Positions 18,684 to 25,865 of a stretch of DNA of 37,335 nt are shown here, piece by piece. The DNA comes from Nannocystis pusilla (GTDB lineage Bacteria; Myxococcota_A; Polyangia; Nannocystales; Nannocystaceae), in NCBI RefSeq assembly GCF_020073745.1, contig NZ_JAIRAU010000010.1, forward strand, positions 1-37,335, read 5' to 3'. How positions within the stretch are numbered: the stretch's first letter is position 1; each line of letters begins with the position of its first letter. The notes under the pieces were generated by a model. It did not search any database. It saw only the letters and a program-made list of their open reading frames with translations, and had not been told where the DNA came from. The translations under genes were made by a program, and so were the position numbers.

Positions 18684-19165
18684 TCGTCCCAGGCGATGAG
18701 GCCGAGGACGTCGCGCTCGCGCGGGGCCGCGCCCGCCTTGCCCTTGACCCGCGCCGGCGGCTTCGGCGGATCCGGCTCGGGCCGCGGCGCCGCGCCCTGC
18801 CGCGGCAGGGCCTCGGGGATGACCGGCGGCGGCATGGCCTCGAGGACAGCCTCGACCTCGCTCGCCGGCGCCAGCCGCTGCGCCTCGGGCGTGTGCGGGG
18901 CGCAGGCCGCGAGCACCAGCGCGGCCGCGGCCGGCAGCACCCGCGGCGGCTCGCGCCGGAACAGCGCGTGACCCTCGGCGCTCACGCGCGCCCGCACGCA
19001 CGTCGGCTGGCCCTTGCGCGCCGCCAGCAGCCGCCGCGCCCGTCCCTCGGTCAGCGCCGACAGGTCGAGCACCTCGTGCCTGCAGCGCTCGCAGTGCCGA
19101 CCCGCCGCGCCCGGCCGCATGGCCTCCCAGTCCTCGCCGCACGGCTGCACGATCGGCAGGCGCAT
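18677..19165 (-). CDS. Small Cys-motif membrane or lipoprotein, function unknown
   Basis: 162 aa. The N-terminal ~60 residues carry C9...W13...M16, then C25-x2-C28...V...DLSALT and C56, a pattern I associate with a short Cys-containing domain (C.xxW..M....GR.C..C...V.DLS) seen in myxobacterial and Bacteroidetes proteins; it may bind metal. A hydrophobic stretch VLPAAAALVLAACAP (about 77-91) could be an internal membrane helix; the rest is Pro/Ala/Lys-rich. GGGGAG directly before the ATG at 19165 may be a Shine-Dalgarno. It is convergent with the pseudokinase gene and divergent from the hydroxylase gene. No function can be assigned. Confidence 0.65.
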   Translation of the reverse strand: MRLPIVQPCGEDWEAMRPGAAGRHCERCRHEVLDLSALTEGRARRLLAARKGQPTCVRARVSAEGHALFRREPPRVLPAAAALVLAACAPHTPEAQRLAPASEVEAVLEAMPPPVIPEALPRQGAAPRPEPDPPKPPARVKGKAGAAPRERDVLGLIAWDED

Positions 19166-19289
19166 CGTCTCCCCATACGCCTGGTGCCCGCCCCCGATCT
19201 ACGGACCACGCGCGCAGCATCGCCCCCCGCCGTGCGGCCGGGGGTCGCAGCCGCGGCAGCGCGTGTCCGGCCCGCTAGCATCGCCCGCC

Positions 19290-20078
19290 ATGGACAGCCT
19301 CATCGCGCTCGCCTGGCCCGTCCGTCTGCTCGTCGTCGCGACCTTCGTGTTCACCAGCGTCGCCGTCTTCACCGCCCTCGCGTTCGCGCTGCAGCGGCGA
19401 CTGGCGCACCGCAGGATCTTCGCCTTGCCGCTCCCCTCCGGGCAGCACCGGCGCGAGCTCAACAACACCCTGGTGTTCCTCGCCCTGCTCTCGCTCGCCG
19501 CCACCGCGTTCCTCGGCGCCGGATGGGTCGACTGGTCCGGCGCGGGCTGGGCGTCGGGCCTCGCCACCGTCTTCCTGTGCTGGTTCGGCCTCGACGTCTA
19601 CTACTACCTCCTGCACCGGGCGATGCACACGCGCGGCCTCATACGATTTCACCGCGAGCATCACCTGTCGCACCTCACCACCCCGCTGTCGGCCTTCAGC
19701 ACCTCGGTGCCCGAGTGCCTCGGCTGGCTGGTCGGCTACGCCCTCGTCCCGCTGGGGATGACCGCAGTCGGCCTCCCCGTGCACGCGACCGGCTTCGTCG
19801 TCTACATCCTCTACAACTTCCTCGGCAACGTGCTCGGCCACGTCGATTGCGAGGTCGTCCCTGCCTTCGGCCGCGAGCGGCTGCACTCGTGGACCGCCCA
19901 TCCCATCCTCTTCCACGCCCTCCACCACGCCCGTTACACCGGCCACTACAGCTTCTGCGCCACCTTCATGGACCGCACCCTCGGCAGCGAATGGAGCGAC
20001 TGGCCCGAGCTGCACGCCCGCGTGCTCGCCGGCCAGCCGCTGACGAGCCTCAAGCAGCGGGGCGGCGGCGGACACTGA
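19290..20078 (+). CDS. Fatty acid hydroxylase / sterol desaturase family membrane enzyme
   Basis: 262 aa with several membrane helices. The di-iron histidine clusters are HRAMH (LLHRAMHTRG), HREHHLSH and HALHHARYTGHYSF, in the order and spacing of the sterol desaturase/fatty acid hydroxylase family (C-4/C-5 sterol oxidases, carotenoid and fatty acid hydroxylases). It would use O2 and a reductase to hydroxylate or desaturate a lipid. Nannocystis and relatives are known to make sterols, so a sterol substrate is possible, but nothing here proves it. TAGCAT lies 8 nt before the ATG; no Shine-Dalgarno. Confidence 0.88.
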   Translation: MDSLIALAWPVRLLVVATFVFTSVAVFTALAFALQRRLAHRRIFALPLPSGQHRRELNNTLVFLALLSLAATAFLGAGWVDWSGAGWASGLATVFLCWFGLDVYYYLLHRAMHTRGLIRFHREHHLSHLTTPLSAFSTSVPECLGWLVGYALVPLGMTAVGLPVHATGFVVYILYNFLGNVLGHVDCEVVPAFGRERLHSWTAHPILFHALHHARYTGHYSFCATFMDRTLGSEWSDWPELHARVLAGQPLTSLKQRGGGGH

Positions 20079-20177
20079 AGAGCCACCCGCCGCCGGTCCG
20101 GGCCGAGCGCGGATTGTCCACACCCTGCGCGATCGTGCTCGCGGCTCGCATCGTGAGCCGCTCCACACGAATATTGC

Positions 20178-20206
20178 TTGACTCCTCGCCGAGCTTCGGC
20201 GATACT
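20178..20206 (+). promoter_or_regulatory. Sigma-70-like promoter of the tRNA cluster
   Basis: TTGACT (20178-20183), a 17-nt spacer, then GATACT (20201-20206). This is among the closest matches to the housekeeping consensus in the window, as expected for stable RNA. The start point would fall near 20213. Confidence 0.65.
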
Positions 20207-20215
20207 CCCATCGCC

Positions 20216-20305
20216 ATGTCGCGCCTCAATCCCAATTCGAGCAATCCTGCTCGCTGCCGTTCTGGTGAAGAACGGGAGCTCGAGCGGGTCCTGCGCGGGG
20301 TTTGA
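20216..20305 (+). CDS. Possible 29-codon leaderless ORF in the tRNA leader
   Basis: ATG 20216 to TGA 20305, beginning about 3 nt after the predicted transcription start and preceded by GATACT at 9 nt. The peptide starts MSRLNPNSSNPARC and ends ERVLRGV. It resembles nothing I know. The same DNA is full of hairpins, so it may be only structured leader RNA. Confidence 0.2.
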   Translation: MSRLNPNSSNPARCRSGEERELERVLRGV

Positions 20306-20335
20306 GTGACGGGCCCGCGCAGGAGAATCTCTCCT
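20238..20335 (+). ncRNA. Structured 5' leader upstream of the tRNA genes
   Basis: Successive perfect hairpins: CGAGC/GCTCG (20238-20253), CCGTTCT/AGAACGG with a 5-nt loop (20257-20275), TCCTGCGCGGG/CCCGCGCAGGA (20289-20324, 11 bp, 14-nt loop) and an alternative AGGAGA/TCTCCT (20321-20335) that overlaps the third. It lies between the promoter and the first tRNA. It could be a processing signal, a small RNA, an attenuator or a decayed tRNA. Confidence 0.4.
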
Positions 20336-20344
20336 CCAGCAGAC

Positions 20345-20418
20345 GCGGGCGTCGTCTAACAGGCCAGGATCCGGGAACCTCACTCCCGAGACGCAGGGTT
20401 CGAGTCCCTCCGCCCGCG
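20345..20418 (+). tRNA. tRNA-Glu(CUC), atypical
   Basis: Acceptor GCGGGCG pairs with CGCCCGC (20411-20417), discriminator G. D arm GTC/GAT; anticodon stem CGGGA/TCCCG with 7-nt loop ACCTCAC, giving anticodon CUC; T arm with loop TTCGAGT. Two oddities: position 33 is C instead of the near-universal U, and the outer T-stem pair is C-C. It may be weak or decaying. CCA is not encoded. Confidence 0.65.
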
Positions 20419-20426
20419 CATCAGTC

Positions 20427-20499
20427 GCTCTGTTCGGCCAGCGGTTCAGGCCATCTCCCTTTCAAGGAGACTGCAGGGGTTCGAATCCCCTACAGAGCA
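20427..20499 (+). tRNA. tRNA-Glu(UUC)
   Basis: Acceptor GCTCTGT/ACAGAGC, D stem GGCC/GGCC, anticodon stem TCTCC/GGAGA with loop CTTTCAA (anticodon UUC), T stem AGGGG/CCCCT with loop TTCGAAT, discriminator A. All stems are perfect; CCA is not encoded. The body is unlike the usual bacterial tRNA-Glu, so identity rests on the anticodon. Confidence 0.75.
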
Positions 20500-20513
20500 G
20501 CATTGCGTCCACT

Positions 20514-20587
20514 GGGTCGGTAGCTCAGCTGGTGGCAGCTTCGGATTGTTAATCCGACGGTCGTGGGTTCGACCCCCACCCGGCCCT
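20514..20587 (+). tRNA. tRNA-Asn(GUU), copy 1
   Basis: Acceptor GGGTCGG/CCGGCCC (one G-U), D stem GCTC with one mismatch, anticodon stem TCGGA/TCCGA with loop TTGTTAA (anticodon GUU), T stem GTGGG/CCCAC with loop TTCGACC. The discriminator is U, whereas bacterial tRNA-Asn normally has G. CCA is not encoded. Confidence 0.8.
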
Positions 20588-20604
20588 CTCACCTCATTCG
20601 CGCA

Positions 20605-20650
20605 TTCCTCGTTCAGGAGACCTCGGGGGTCGAATCCCCACGTCAGAGCA
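20605..20650 (+). pseudogene. Truncated tRNA-Glu remnant
   Basis: The segment reads like the 3' half of the UUC tRNA: TTCCTCGTTCAGGAGA (anticodon arm), GGGGTCGAATCCCC (T arm), then CAGAGCATTGCGTC, also found after the intact tRNA (CAGAGCAGCATTGCGTC). The 5' half is missing. It marks a tandem duplication of a Glu-Asn tRNA unit in which one Glu copy has decayed. Confidence 0.65.
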
Positions 20651-20661
20651 TTGCGTCTTCA

Positions 20662-20734
20662 GGGTCGGTAGCTCAGCGGTAGTAGCTTCGGATTGTTAAT
20701 CCGATGGTCGTGGGTTCGATCCCCGCCCGGCCCT
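20662..20734 (+). tRNA. tRNA-Asn(GUU), copy 2
   Basis: Near-identical to copy 1: same acceptor GGGTCGG/CCGGCCC, same anticodon arm with loop TTGTTAA, T arm GTGGG/CCCGC, U discriminator. It differs mainly in the D loop (GCTCAGCGGTAGTAGC). It is followed by CCTCTCACC, as is copy 1. Confidence 0.8.
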
Positions 20735-20850
20735 CTCACCACGTTCGCGCCGCCTCACGCCGGCGCGACGAACTTCGCCGGCAGCACGCGTCGCGTGCCG
20801 CCGGAGTCGATCGTCGACTTGCGCTACCCGCCGGCGGCGCACGCATCGTG

Positions 20851-20878
20851 GATGCCCGATCGGACATCTCCCTGACGC
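20851..20878. repeat. 14-bp unit, 2 degenerate copies
   Basis: GATGCCCGATCGGA (20851-20864) followed by CATCTCCCTGACGC (20865-20878), 66 nt beyond the SDR stop codon. Weak match to the family, but it has the right period and position at a gene end. Confidence 0.45.
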
Positions 20879-20944
20879 GCACGGGCCTGCGGTCGCGGCG
20901 GCCCCGGTCCGAGTCCGCCGTCGAGGCACAGGTCGCTCCTGCCT

Positions 20945-21712
20945 TCAGGACGCATGCGCCTGCGGCGGCGGCAGCCCCTGGCCGAGCCCGCCGTCGACGT
21001 ACAGCTCGGTGCCGGTGGTGAACGTCGCCGCGAACGCCAGGAACACGACCGCCTGCGCGACCTCCTCGGGCGTGCCGATCCGCCCCATCGGCGTGATCGC
21101 GTCGCCCTCGGCTTCGAACGCCGCGCGCTCGGCGGGCGAGCTGCTGGCCGTCCCCATCGTCGGCGTGCGGATGAAGCCCGGGCTGACCGTGTTCACGCGC
21201 ACGCGTCGCGGCAGCAGCTCGGCCGCGAGCACCCGCGCGAACGCCCCGACCGCCGCCTTGCTCGCCGAGTACACCGCCATCCCCGGCGTCCCCGTGATGC
21301 TGGCGATCGACGTCGTGAACACGATCGCCCCGCCCTCGCGCACCAGCGGCGCCAGCCGCTGGGCGGTGAAGAACGCCCCGCGGGTGTTGATCGCGAAGGT
21401 GCGATCGTACGACCCCGCCGTCACGCGCTCGATCGGCTCGAGGTCGGCCACGCCGGCGTTGATGAACACCAGGTCGACCGCCTCGAGCTCGCCGCGCACG
21501 CGCCCGGCGAGCGCGTCGATCGCCGCGAGGTCGGCGATGTCCGACGACACCACGCGGTCGCCGAGCTCGGCCCGCGCGGCCGCCACGTTGCCCGCGTCGC
21601 GTCCGGTCACCAGCACCTCGGCGCCGCCGGCCCGCATCAGCTTCGCCGTCGCCAGCCCGATCCCGTGCGTCCCCCCGACGATCACCGCCCGCTTGCCACG
21701 AAGGTCGGTCAC
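20945..21712 (-). CDS. SDR family oxidoreductase
   Basis: 255 aa from GTG 21712, whose GTGA overlaps the stop of the upstream gene by 4 nt (translational coupling). Classical SDR motifs: [10 protein letters not shown] for NAD(P), INAG in the fourth strand, Ser in TTSIASITG, then YSASK as the catalytic Tyr/Lys, and VSPGFIRTP. The open frame upstream to 23470 is not coding. It reduces or oxidises an alcohol/carbonyl of unknown identity; pairing with the imine-reductase-like gene suggests a shared pathway. Confidence 0.88.
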   Translation of the reverse strand: MTDLRGKRAVIVGGTHGIGLATAKLMRAGGAEVLVTGRDAGNVAAARAELGDRVVSSDIADLAAIDALAGRVRGELEAVDLVFINAGVADLEPIERVTAGSYDRTFAINTRGAFFTAQRLAPLVREGGAIVFTTSIASITGTPGMAVYSASKAAVGAFARVLAAELLPRRVRVNTVSPGFIRTPTMGTASSSPAERAAFEAEGDAITPMGRIGTPEEVAQAVVFLAFAATFTTGTELYVDGGLGQGLPPPQAHAS

Positions 21713-22605
21713 GCGCCCGCTCCCTTCTGCGCCGACGCGGCGCGCAGCACCTTGATCATCGCCGCCGGGGACTCGTCGCCGAAGCCGGCCGCCACCCCGC
21801 GGTAGAGCTGCCCCGCCGCGAAGCGAGCGAAGCTGGCGTCGATCGCAGCCTCGGCGGCCTGGCGCGTCAGCAGCTCCATGCTGCGCCAGCAGATCTCGAG
21901 CGAGCTCTCGGGCGCGGCGTAGCGACCGTGATGAATCGCCTCGGCGTCGTTGCGGATCATCTCGCCGATCGCCGGCATGATCGCCACCAGCATCGCCCCC
22001 AGGCCGTCGACCGGCAGCTGCTCCGACTCGATCACCCGCGCCCCCTGATAGAAGCCGAGCAACGCGCCGAACAGGGTCGAGAGGACGCCGAGGTCGAGCG
22101 CCGCGGCCGTGCCGGACCCCGACCCGACGAAGCGCACCGCGGCCGTGGTGCGCAGCAGCGGCTCGGCCGCCGCGTACGCGGCCTCCGAGCCCGACGCGAG
22201 GATCGTCGCGTTCTCGCCGCCGATCTGGCTCGGCACCGCCACGATCGCCCCATCGAGGTACTGCGCCCCGCGGCCGGCCGCCCACGCCGCCAGCGCGCGC
22301 GCCTCCTGCGGCGTGCCCGTGCTCAGCTGCACCAGCGTCTTGCCGCGGAGGTCGATGTCCGCCAGCAACGACAGCGTCGCCGCGTAGTCGGTGACGCACA
22401 CGATCACGACCGCCGCGGCCTCGACCGCCGCCGCCGCGCTCGCGGCCAGGGTCGCCCCTGCACCCACCAGCGGCTCCGCGCGAGCCGCGGTCCGGTTCCA
22501 GACGATCACGCGCCGGCCCCCGGCCAGCGCCGCGCGAGCGAGGGCCGCGCCCATCGCTCCCAGGCCGAGCAACGCGGCCTCGTAGTGTGTGGAGTTCGAT
22601 TGCAT
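21709..22605 (-). CDS. NAD(P)-dependent imine-reductase-like oxidoreductase
   Basis: 298 aa from ATG 22605. N-terminal Rossmann fold: [19 protein letters not shown] then [15 protein letters not shown], followed by [21 protein letters not shown] and the family-typical [18 protein letters not shown] and SGSEAAY. The C-terminal half ([20 protein letters not shown]) fits the helical dimer domain of imine reductases within the 6-phosphogluconate dehydrogenase/beta-hydroxyacid dehydrogenase superfamily. Real substrates of such enzymes are mostly unknown. It is the first gene of a two-gene operon with the SDR. TATCTC and an overlapping AAGGG lie directly before the start. Confidence 0.82.
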   Translation of the reverse strand: MQSNSTHYEAALLGLGAMGAALARAALAGGRRVIVWNRTAARAEPLVGAGATLAASAAAAVEAAAVVIVCVTDYAATLSLLADIDLRGKTLVQLSTGTPQEARALAAWAAGRGAQYLDGAIVAVPSQIGGENATILASGSEAAYAAAEPLLRTTAAVRFVGSGSGTAAALDLGVLSTLFGALLGFYQGARVIESEQLPVDGLGAMLVAIMPAIGEMIRNDAEAIHHGRYAAPESSLEICWRSMELLTRQAAEAAIDASFARFAAGQLYRGVAAGFGDESPAAMIKVLRAASAQKGAGA

Positions 22606-22611
22606 GCCCTT

Positions 22612-22617
22612 GAGATA
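22612..22617 (-). promoter_or_regulatory. -10 element of the imine-reductase/SDR operon
   Basis: TATCTC on the minus strand, 6 nt before ATG 22605, so transcription would begin at or next to the start codon. The direct repeat at 22642-22674 would then lie at about -37 to -69, a common place for an AraC-type activator. Confidence 0.4.
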
Positions 22618-22641
22618 GGCCCGCCCGCCGCCCGCGTCGCG

Positions 22642-22674
22642 CACGATCGGACGCTCCCCGGACACGATCGGACG
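22642..22674. promoter_or_regulatory. 21-bp-spaced direct repeat, likely AraC-regulator site
   Basis: CACGATCGGACG occurs exactly at 22642-22653 and again at 22663-22674, start to start 21 bp. Tandem half-sites two helical turns apart are typical of AraC/XylS regulators, and the site lies between the divergent operon and an araC-type gene. Confidence 0.65.
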
Positions 22675-22707
22675 TCGCCGTGCCGTCAGGACCCCGGCCC
22701 CCTCGGC

Positions 22708-22713
22708 TATGCT
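22708..22713 (+). promoter_or_regulatory. -10 element of the AraC-type regulator gene
   Basis: TATGCT, 7 nt before ATG 22721, with no Shine-Dalgarno; probably leaderless. An in-frame ATG inside the hexamer (22709) is less likely to be the start. Confidence 0.4.
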
Positions 22714-22720
22714 GGCGCCC

Positions 22721-23539
22721 ATGCCACCGACCGACGCGCTCGCGGGGCTCGCTCCCCTGTCCCCGCGCCTCGACCACGAGACGATCGCCGCCGGCCTCGC
22801 CACGCTCGCCGCGACCGCCGACCACCGCGTGCGCGTCCACGCCGGTCCGCCGGCGCGCTGCCAATGTCAGCACCACCGCTCGACCTACACCCGCGGCGAG
22901 ATCGACGTGTTCCCCGCGGGCATCAGCGACGAATGGCATCAGTCCGACGTCAGCAGCGGGCTGATCGTCCAGCTCACCCCGGCGCTGGTGCGCCGCGCCG
23001 CCGGGGACCTCGGCCTCGACCCCGACCGCGCCGAGCTGCCGCCGCGCCATCAGTTCCGCGACCCGCAGATCGAGCACATCGCCTGGGCGCTCGAGGCCGA
23101 GCGAGTCGCCGGCAGCCCGTGCGGCCCGGTGTTCGCCGAGACCCTCGGTCTCGCCCTCGCCGTGCGCCTGCTCGGACCGCTCGCCGCCCCGCCGCCCCGC
23201 CGCCCGCGAGGCCTCACCGCCCAGCAGCTGCGCCGCGTCACCGACTACATCGAGGACAACCTCGACCGCGACCTCTCGCTCGCCGCCATCGCCGACATCG
23301 CCGGCATCAGCGCCTCGCACCTCAAGACCCTGTTTCGCCGCTCGCTCGGCCAGCCCGTGCACACCTACGTGATCCACCGGAGGGTCGAGCGGGCCCGCGC
23401 GCTGCTGCTGCGCGGGCGCATGCCCGCCAGCGAGGTCGCGCTCGCGGCCGGCTTCTCGCACCAGAGCCACATGACCCGCTGCATGCGGCGCGTGCTCGGC
23501 GTGACCCCGTCGACCTTGACGCGCGCGCCGAGCGATTGA
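22721..23539 (+). CDS. AraC-family transcriptional regulator
   Basis: 272 aa. The C-terminal ~100 residues form the two-helix-turn-helix domain: [35 protein letters not shown] is first-HTH-like, then [11 protein letters not shown]...[29 protein letters not shown]. The N-terminal half contains a Cys/His-rich stretch ([11 protein letters not shown]) and a short beta-rich region resembling a cupin-type sensor. It is divergent from the imine-reductase/SDR operon, with the 21-bp direct repeat between them, so it most likely controls that operon and perhaps itself in response to a small molecule. Confidence 0.9.
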   Translation: MPPTDALAGLAPLSPRLDHETIAAGLATLAATADHRVRVHAGPPARCQCQHHRSTYTRGEIDVFPAGISDEWHQSDVSSGLIVQLTPALVRRAAGDLGLDPDRAELPPRHQFRDPQIEHIAWALEAERVAGSPCGPVFAETLGLALAVRLLGPLAAPPPRRPRGLTAQQLRRVTDYIEDNLDRDLSLAAIADIAGISASHLKTLFRRSLGQPVHTYVIHRRVERARALLLRGRMPASEVALAAGFSHQSHMTRCMRRVLGVTPSTLTRAPSD

Positions 23540-23554
23540 ACCGCTCGCGGCCGC

Positions 23555-24117
23555 TCACAGCGTCTTCAGGTACTCGACCAGCGCCCAGCGGTCGGCCTCG
23601 GCGAGCGTGACCCCGTACAGCCCGGCACGTCCGCGAGCGCCGGCCCCCCGTCGATGCGGATCGCCGTGCCCTGGTAGTTGATCTGCGTCGTGTGACAGGC
23701 CGCGCACGTCAGCCCCACCTGGTCCTCGTGGCGCGCGAAGCCGATCGGCAGCCCGTCCGGGTTGTTCGGCGTCGGGTGTTGATCGAGGAACCGGAACTTC
23801 GTCAGGTGCTCCGGGCTCGTCAGCGGCGCCTCGCGGTCGATCTGCTCGAGATGCATGAGCGTGTCGTACGGCATCAGCACCGAGCCCTGATCGGCGTGAT
23901 AGAACCACAGCGTCTCGGCCGGCCCCCAGCCCTGGTCGAGGTACACCAGATTCGTCGCACCGTCGCCGTACGCGTCCTGCGCCAGCACGCGCCCGCCGCG
24001 ATCGCGGATCCCCTCGAGCAGCCCGCCGGGCGGGCCCGACTCCGCCGATTCGCCGCGCCCGCGCGCGCACGCCGCGAGCAACAACATCGGAATGATGACA
24101 GAGACCAATCGTGCCAC
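23555..24117 (-). pseudogene. Decayed RoxA-like diheme cytochrome c lipoprotein
   Basis: It starts at GTG 24117 after GAGGAG. The first ~165 codons give a lipoprotein signal (LLLAAC) and sequence typical of RoxA-like/diheme cytochrome proteins: LWFYHADQGSVLMPYD, NPDGLPIGFAR, then the heme site LTCAACHTTQ and RIDGGPALAD. Directly after that the frame is lost. In the -1/+2 frame only a C-terminal cytochrome tail follows (LYGVTLAEADRWALVEYLKTL spans its end) to the stop at 23555. Hundreds of codons, including the second heme site, must have been deleted. A truncated 183-aa product ending at 23566 would still carry one heme. Known RoxA proteins oxidise polyisoprene; this copy is presumably dead. 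Confidence 0.75.
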
Positions 24118-24234
24118 TTCACGCTCCTCGCCACGGACCGTGAAGGATTAACACGCCGCCCGGCGCGCGAGAATGGCGAAAGATCGGTCAACCGGTGGCG
24201 CGTTCTGGCCACCCGACCCGGCGCGCCTGCGCGC

Positions 24235-24888
24235 TCACTCCTTCGCGCTCTTGGGCCAGGCGCCGACGCCCTCGACGCGCGTGTAGGCGGTCGGCTTGCC
24301 GGCCGCGTCGGTGGCCACGCAGACCCGCTTCAGGCCCATGACGTGCTCCGACTGCCCGAGCTCCGGATCGATGAGGAAGCGACAGCAGCCGTCCTTGCAC
24401 TCGAGCTGGTCGCCGAAGTCCCACATGCCCAGGACCACCTCGGCCCGCAGCTCGCGCTCGAGCGCGCTCATGGCGTCGATGCCGACCACCGTGACCGTCT
24501 TCACCGGCGCTTCGCGGTCGCACCCGTCGCAGTGCATCGCCACCTCGATCGCCGACGTCGCCGTCAACAGCGCCGGCACCGGCGCCACGCGGTCGGTCAG
24601 CCAGGCCGCGAATTGCTGCGCCGCCTCCTCCGCGGTCTCCGGCGCCGGCGCCGGCACGTCCTCCTCCTCCGCCGCCTCGACCTGCCCCGCGCCCTCGGGC
24701 ACCGCCTCCACGCCCGTCACCTCGTCGACGAGCGCCCCGCCGGTGTCGTCGACCTGCGGCGGATTCGCCTCCACCGCGGCCGGAGCCGCGCCGGTCGAGG
24801 TGTCGACATTGCCGCGAGCGCCACGCTCGCCGCAGCCCGCCAGCGCCGCGAGCGACCCGAGCATCAAGAGCACATGGGATTGTCGCAT
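24235..24888 (-). CDS. Lipoprotein with Cys motifs, function unknown
   Basis: 217 aa from ATG 24888, with GGAG 9 nt upstream; the larger open frame to 25704 is not coding. Signal peptide with lipobox LAGC (about residues 15-18), an acidic Glu/Ala/Pro-rich linker, then a globular part from about residue 90. Six cysteines occur in pairs: CDGC, CKDGCC and CVAT. The spacing suggests disulfides or a metal site. The sequence GGAGCGTGAA before its start also precedes the start of the decayed cytochrome 117 nt downstream, so the two may share an origin or an operon. No family recognised. Confidence 0.75.
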   Translation of the reverse strand: MRQSHVLLMLGSLAALAGCGERGARGNVDTSTGAAPAAVEANPPQVDDTGGALVDEVTGVEAVPEGAGQVEAAEEEDVPAPAPETAEEAAQQFAAWLTDRVAPVPALLTATSAIEVAMHCDGCDREAPVKTVTVVGIDAMSALERELRAEVVLGMWDFGDQLECKDGCCRFLIDPELGQSEHVMGLKRVCVATDAAGKPTAYTRVEGVGAWPKSAKE

Positions 24889-24984
24889 GATTTCACGCTC
24901 CGCGATCATTGGTACCACCGCGCCCGCGAGCGGCAATCCGGGCCCTCGCGGCGCGCAGGCGGTTCGTGGTAGGTTGCGGCCGCG

Positions 24985-25713
24985 ATGCCCCTCTTCTGCT
25001 GGTACGAGCTCAGGACCACCGACCCGCTCGCGGCGCGCCGCTTCTACGTCGAGGCCGTCGGCCTCGTCGGCGCCGCCCCCGACGCGACCTTCAGCCTCCG
25101 CCCCGGCGAGCCCGCCGTCGGCGAGTTCGCCCCGCTGCCGGCGCGGGCGGCGGCCCAGGGCGCCCCGGCGCACTGGCTCGGACACGTCGGCGTCGCCGAC
25201 GTCGCCGACGCCGTCGGACGATTCGTCGCTCTCGGCGCGACGCAGCTCGGCCCGACCCAGACGCGCGCGGACGGCACGATCGTCGCACCGCTCCGCGATC
25301 CGCTCGGCGCCGTCTTTGCGGTGACGTCGCGGGCCGCACCGGCGACCGCGGCGCTCGCCTGGCACGATCTGCACACCGACGATCACACGCGCGCCTCGGC
25401 GATCTATCGCTCGATGTTCGCCTGGGAGCCGACGCAATTGCGCGACCTCGGGCCCGCCCTCGGCGACTATCAGGAGTTCGCGTGGCACGCGGGCGGCGGC
25501 AGCGTCGGCGGCATGTCGAGCGCAGCACGGCGGCCGGAGATCCACCCGCACTGGCTGTTCTACTTCCCCGTCGCCGACGTGGACGCCGCGCTCGCCCGCG
25601 TGCGCGCCGGCGGCGGCCGGGTGCTGAGCGGACCGTCGCGCACGCCGGGCGGCGCGCGCGTGGCCCAGTGCGAGGACCCGCAGGGGGCCGTGTTCGCGCT
25701 CCACGAGGCGTGA
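24985..25713 (+). CDS. Two-domain VOC (glyoxalase-like) protein
   Basis: 242 aa. Two vicinal-oxygen-chelate modules: residues 1-115 (CWYELRTTDPLAARRFY ... DPLGAVFAV) and 125-242 (AWHDLHTDDHTRASAIYRSMF ... EDPQGAVFALHEA). These DPxGAVFA strands are typical of the glyoxalase/bleomycin-resistance superfamily; His/Glu metal ligands of true glyoxalase I are not evident. Such two-domain proteins are often annotated without known activity. TAGGTT lies 9 nt before the ATG; no Shine-Dalgarno. It is divergent from the Cys-motif lipoprotein. Confidence 0.82.
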   Translation: MPLFCWYELRTTDPLAARRFYVEAVGLVGAAPDATFSLRPGEPAVGEFAPLPARAAAQGAPAHWLGHVGVADVADAVGRFVALGATQLGPTQTRADGTIVAPLRDPLGAVFAVTSRAAPATAALAWHDLHTDDHTRASAIYRSMFAWEPTQLRDLGPALGDYQEFAWHAGGGSVGGMSSAARRPEIHPHWLFYFPVADVDAALARVRAGGGRVLSGPSRTPGGARVAQCEDPQGAVFALHEA

Positions 25714-25731
25714 TCACGCGAGTCACCCGGC

Positions 25732-25778
25732 GATTCGTGCATAGCCGCCCACCACCACGAATCACGACACCACGAATC
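25732..25778. promoter_or_regulatory. Three copies of CACGAATC, candidate regulator site
   Basis: GATTCGTG (inverted) at 25732-25739, then CACCACGAATC at 25753-25763 and again at 25768-25778 (15-bp period). It lies 40 bp upstream of the -35 element of the following lipoprotein gene. Confidence 0.4.
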
Positions 25779-25818
25779 TGCGCCCGCCATGGCGCGCCTG
25801 CGACCGTTTCGTGCCTGC

Positions 25819-25847
25819 TTGACCCCGTCGATCGGCGCGCCTATTTT
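25819..25847 (+). promoter_or_regulatory. Sigma-70-like promoter of the LTD lipoprotein gene
   Basis: TTGACC (25819-25824), 17 nt, TATTTT (25842-25847). The start point would be near 25854, giving a leader of about 12 nt before ATG 25866. Confidence 0.6.
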
Positions 25848-25865
25848 CGCCGCGGACGACCCTGC

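Noticed and set aside
20345..20734. Large mobile-element type tRNA array
   Set aside because: Only four tRNAs of two types plus one remnant, with no integrase or phage gene nearby.
20945..23470. 841-aa continuous minus-strand frame as a single protein
   Set aside because: Only the last 255 residues (SDR) are coding; the rest is antisense to the AraC gene or out of frame over the imine-reductase gene.
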